From Ophiocordyceps camponoti-saundersi (nom. inval.) (Eukaryota; Ascomycota; Sordariomycetes; Hypocreales; Ophiocordycipitaceae), in contig PDHQ01000127.1 in assembly GCA_003339415.1 (NCBI GenBank), forward strand, positions 1 through 64,000: a DNA stretch of 64,000 nucleotides. The letters run 5' to 3'. Both the position numbers and the translations under genes were made by a program. The notes beneath the pieces are model-generated. The model was not told the DNA's origin. It saw nothing but the letters and a program-made list of their open reading frames with translations, and searched no databases. Shown in pieces: positions 59,855 through 64,000 of this stretch (its first letter is position 1; the number at the start of each line of letters is the position of its first letter).

Positions 59855-60448
59855 TTCGGCGATAGTAAGAGATATGCGAAAATAAAACGGACGTTAAATA
59901 AATATAGAATATAATAAAAAACTATTAAAGAGTTTAATTAAATAATACCTTAAGCTTCCCTTTCTTTTAAAAGCTTTAGGAGATTAAGATATAAGGGGCG
60001 CTTAAAGGTTAAGATAAGATAGTAGCTATTACTAAGTATATAACGTAGTTTAGTTTCCGTAGAAAATAAAGGAATTAAGTAATATAACTATCTTAAAAGT
60101 TATATATTATAAATCGAGTATTAAAAGGTACTTATAGTAAAATTTTTACTAAACGGGATTATAGCTTTATCTTAAACCTTATACTTTTATATAACGAATT
60201 ACTTATTTAAATATTAGTTTAGAGGACTAAGGCTATTAATAAAGTAGTTATTACCTTACTTCTCTTTATTTCCTTTATCTTTTTATAAAAAATAACTTCT
60301 TAGGAGAATTACTATTAGGCTTATACTTATTTAGCTAAAGATCGCCTCTTCTATTAGTTAAAAATAATAGTAACTAAGGAAGTTACGCCTTATAAGGATC
60401 TGCTACGCTTACTTAGATTACCCCCCCCCCCCCCCCTTACTTACTAAA
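59855..60448 (+). mobile_element. Short TIR element, copy E
   Basis: 5' end GTTCGGCGATAGTAAGAGATATGC is a diverged form of the terminal repeat. The 3' end CTTACTAAA is at 60440-60448 after a run of 16 C (60421-60436) that replaces the usual CTTCTTCCCC. No matching 4-bp duplication is visible. Confidence 0.75.
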
Positions 60449-60452
60449 GTAA

Positions 60453-61081
60453 TATAACGGCAGTAGTAGATATACTTAAGGAAAAATATAATTTAGCCTT
60501 TTCTAGTAAGCTATAAAAGGTATAAATAGCGCTTAATTAAATAGTAACTTAACTATTTCCTTATCTTAGGAGCTTCTAAGGATTAGAAGATAAAAAGCAG
60601 TTAAGATAAGATAAGGGCTATAACTAAGTATATAGCGTAAATTAGTTCTATCGAAAAGAGGAATATATTAAATAATACTTAGCCCTCTAACCTTATATTT
60701 ATAGCTATTTTTAAAGTTATATATTAAGTTAAGTTTTAGAGCAAACTTATAGTATTTTTTTTTTTAGCTAAAACCTTATTAAATAGAATTATAACTTCGT
60801 TTTAAACTTTATACTTATTAGTAAGAATTACTAATTTAATTACCCGTTTCGAAATTTTAAGAGTTTATTTAAATAGTTATTCCTTTCTTTTAGCTTATTC
60901 CTTCTATTTTCGTATAGTAAATCGACTTCTTATTATTTTCCTTATAGGGAATTACTATCTAGCTTAACCCCGTATAGGAAGGGATACCGCCTTATATTAG
61001 TTAAAGATTTCGGTTACGTAAGAAGTTACGCATTCTAGATATCTACGAAGCTTACTTAAAGTATTATTCTCCCCGTATAAA
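60453..61081 (+). mobile_element. Short TIR element, copy F
   Basis: Starts TATAACGGCAGTAGTAGATATACTTAAGG only four bases after copy E and ends CCCCGTATAAA. The two ends match each other better than the family consensus (TATA in place of TTTAGC). It may be a subfamily. No clear target duplication. Confidence 0.75.
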
Positions 61082-61351
61082 AGAAGCTTATTATAAATAA
61101 AAGTAATATAAGTAACTAAGAAGATATAATATAATAAAATAGGCTTATTTATTATATATTAAGAATAAAGGAATATTTAAAAGGCGTTTAAATAAAGATT
61201 TATTTTCTTTCTAAGTATTCTTATAATTACGAGGGTTTATTATATATATATTATATTTTCTATAATTACGAAGAAAGGAACTAGTTTAATATAGTTTAAT
61301 AGCTAATAAGTATATAGAAATAGATTATAAGATAATATTCTTCTATTATAT
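61082..61351. other. Unassigned AT-rich spacer
   Basis: Contains a TATATATATTATA run. Nothing recognisable. Confidence 0.5.
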
Positions 61352-61355
61352 ATAG

Positions 61356-61973
61356 TTTAGCGGTAGTAATAGATACGCCTAAATAAAAATAAGCGTAAAA
61401 CTTAGCTAGGGGATTTCTAGGGCTTATATAGGGTTTAATTAAATAGTTTCTAAACCTTTTTCTTTTCCTAAAAATATCTAAGGATTAAGATACGAAAGGT
61501 AAATAATATAGGACTAGAGTTATTATTAAGTATATAGCTTAGATTAGTTTCCCTTAAAAAAGGAAGAAATTAAGTAAGTAATTAGCCTCTAACTTTATCT
61601 TTATAGCTTTTATAAAAATCGTATATCGTAAGTTAAGTCTTAAAGAGGGCCTTAAGATAAAAACTTTACTAAATAGAATTATAACTTTATTTTTAACTTT
61701 ATACTTTTATATTATAAATTACTAATTTAAATACTTACTTTAAGGTCCCTAATACTTAATTAAATTAGTCTTATTTTCCTTTCTCTTTCTTCTCTTATCT
61801 TTATATAGAAAACTAACTCCTTATTATTTTCTTTATAGAGAATTACTATCCGGCTTTTTCCCTTATAGCTAGAGACCCCCCCTTATATTAGTTAAAGCTT
61901 TTAGTTACCTAAAAAGTTACGCTATTTAAGTATTTACTAAGCTTACTTAAGGTATCCTTCTTCCCCCGCTAAA
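61356..61973 (+). mobile_element. Short TIR element, copy D (618 bp)
   Basis: Begins TTTAGCGGTAGTAATAGATACGCC and ends CTTCTTCCCCCGCTAAA. ATAG is duplicated at 61352-61355 and 61974-61977. Its length equals that of copy C exactly. Non-coding. Confidence 0.94.
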
Positions 61974-61977
61974 ATAG

Positions 61978-63042
61978 CTTATATTTAAAAAAGTATTATA
62001 TATTATACTTATTTATATATAAAATTTTATATAAGATTATTATTATTATTATAACTAAGTAATATATTAATAATTAAAAATATTAGCTTATTTAACTATA
62101 TTATTATATCTTATAAAGCTTTAAGTATTTACTTTTTAATTTTTAAAGAAATAGTAATAATAATAGCTATCTTTTTACGTAAATTATTAAGCTTTTCCTA
62201 AAATATTTCCTAAAAGTTATTTATTAACCTAAATACCGGTTAGGGTAAAAGGAGAAAGATATTAATATTTATTATAAAAAGTATTAATTTTAAAATATAG
62301 GATTATAATTCCCTAATACTAAACTTAAGAGCTATTTAGTAAATATAAAAATATAAGTATACGTTATTAGATAAAATATCCTTACTAATATAAGCGAAAA
62401 GGTTATAGTCTTTATCGGCGAATATTTCGAAGCTAATATTATCCGATATAATATTATCCTAGCTAATAAGGGGAGAATCGTAATATAGCTTATAATAATC
62501 GTAAATATAATACTTAGTATAAGTATATTAAAAAAGGTATTAAAATATAAAAAGATATTATTCTAAGAGGTTAAGTTAAATATAATAGGAAAGGGGTAAT
62601 AACTTATAAATATTAAAATTAGTTTTATTTATCTATCCCCTTAATATACTTATAAGATAAGAGAAGTAATAAGAATAAAAAATATATAAGAGTAATAACG
62701 AGATAGGAGACGAATAAGAGAAAGAGAAATAATAAGTATATACTTAGGAATCGATATTCTCGAAATATAATATATTCCGATATAGATAAAGGTAATATAG
62801 GTAAAATACTTAGTTTTAATAAGTAATCGTAATATCTAAATATTTATAATTAAATAAAATATAGCGGGTATTAAGTAAATATAAGGTATTATTACGATTA
62901 ATTTAAGATTTTATATAAGAGGACTAAGGTTATAGTTAGGCCGTTATTCTAATCTTTCGTTAGAGGTAAGGGAGGTAAATAAAAAAGAGAACGGGGAAAT
63001 AGGGGCTAAAAAATAAAAAATATCGAATAAGATAGTTAAAAA
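61978..63042. other. AT-rich mutated sequence, unassigned
   Basis: No coding-like frame supported. Purine content rises towards 63000, where the tandem block begins. Confidence 0.5.
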
Positions 63043-63667
63043 GGGCAAAGATAGAAGAAAGATAAGATAAGTAAGAAAGGAGAAAAAGGAGAGGGGGAGT
63101 AAAATAATATTAATATATATAATAATAATACTAATATATAAAATATTAAGTAATAATAAGACTTTTTTTTTTTTTATAAATATATTAGAGTTTAGGGAGT
63201 ATATAAATAGATCTCCGGAATAATATTTAACGGCCGTAAAGGTTTAAGAGAGAGATAATAAGGTATATAAGGTAATAAGTTATAATTAATAGAATATAAA
63301 AGATTAAATTCTAAGCGGAGAGGAATAATATATAGTATTATAAATAATTAGTTTAAGGGGGCGGAGATAGAAGATAGGATAAGTAAAAGAGGAGGAGAAG
63401 GAGAGGGGGGTAAAATAGTATTTATATATATAATAATAGTGCTAATATATAAAAGATTAAGTAATAATAGGAGTTTTTTTTTTTTTTTCTTATAGATATA
63501 TTAAAGTTTAAGAAGTATATAAATATATCTCCGGTATAATATCTAATAGCTATAAAAGTTTAAAAGAGAGATAGTAAGGTATATAAGGTAATAAGTTATA
63601 ATTAGTAGAATATAAAAGATTAAATTCTAAGCGGAGAGGAATAATATATAGTATTATAAATAATTAA
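63043..63667. repeat. Two tandem ~315-bp units
   Basis: Each unit runs GGGC-RARGATAGAAGA, a GAGAGGGGG segment, a T12-T15 run (about 63164 and 63475), ATCTCCGG-ATAATAT and a closing TCTAAGCGGAGAGGAATAATATATAG segment. The second unit starts near 63357. The closing segment is itself the monomer of the following 79-bp array. Confidence 0.88.
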
Positions 63668-64000
63668 GCAGTTTATAATTAGTAAAATATAAAAAAGATC
63701 GAATCTTAAGCGAAGAGGAATAATATATAATATTACGAATAATTAGATAATTTATAATTAGTAAAATATAAAAAAGATTAAATCTTAGGTAAATAGGAAT
63801 AATATATAATATTATAAATAATTAGATAGTTTATAATTAATAGAATATAAGAGATTAGATTCTAAGTAGATAAAAATAATATATAATATTATAAATAATT
63901 AAGTAGTTTATAATTAGTAAGATATAGGAGAGATCGAATCCTAAGTAGAGAGAAAAGATATATAATATTATAAATAATTAAATAGTTTATAATTAGTAGG
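63592..64000. repeat. 79-bp tandem repeat running off the window
   Basis: GTTTATAATTAGTA recurs at 63671, 63750, 63829, 63906 and 63985, i.e. every 77-79 bp, with GATYRAATCYTAAG and AATAATATATAATATTATAAATAATTA in each unit. It is an amplification of the end of the 315-bp unit. The array continues beyond base 64000. Confidence 0.92.

Overview
This window is heterochromatin-like DNA from a filamentous ascomycete (Pezizomycotina-type). It consists almost entirely of transposon relics and satellite DNA mutated by a repeat-induced point mutation (RIP)-like process. TpG and CpA are nearly absent over most of the window, TpA is in large excess, and repeat pairs differ almost only by C/T and G/A transitions. 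I see no intact host gene, tRNA, rRNA or CRISPR array. Species cannot be told from the sequence.

Layout. 1-1835: a 36-bp palindromic minisatellite (two arrays around a ~200-bp spacer), comparatively little mutated. 1836-8900: mutated relics, one short inverted-repeat element, a decayed minisatellite patch. 8884-11000: diverged duplications. 11001-14983: a second, larger and much more mutated block of the same satellite with a higher-order array/spacer structure and the same terminal flank. 14984-17532: 5'-truncated Ty1/copia pol relic. 18240-26540: nested unrecognised repeat families, an assembly gap and a small GC-richer island. 26541-36670: AT-rich relics, a duplicated ~0.7-1 kb family and a ~127-bp tandem array. 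37411-44468: complete Ty1/copia-type LTR retrotransposon (301-bp LTRs, GTAAG target duplication, gag-AP-IN-RT-RNaseH order) with catalytic residues destroyed by transitions. 44474-50220: further relics. 50221-59544: second LTR-bounded element (206-bp LTRs). 59850-61973: three neighbouring copies of the short inverted-repeat element. 63043-64000: nested 315-bp and 79-bp tandem repeats running off the window end.

The best-supported less ordinary items are: (i) a ~618-bp non-autonomous DNA element, about ten copies or fragments, with TTTAGCGG-type terminal inverted repeats and 4-bp NTAN target duplications in the three best copies, one with an empty-site counterpart in the window; (ii) the palindromic 36-bp satellite and its spacer, present in a lightly and a heavily mutated block; (iii) the complete copia element, with QTND in place of YVDD and a 1.2-kb unexplained stretch between RNase H and the 3' LTR.

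Nothing here works together as an operon or pathway. The logic is successive insertion, amplification and mutation. Many relic boundaries are approximate because they were aligned by eye.
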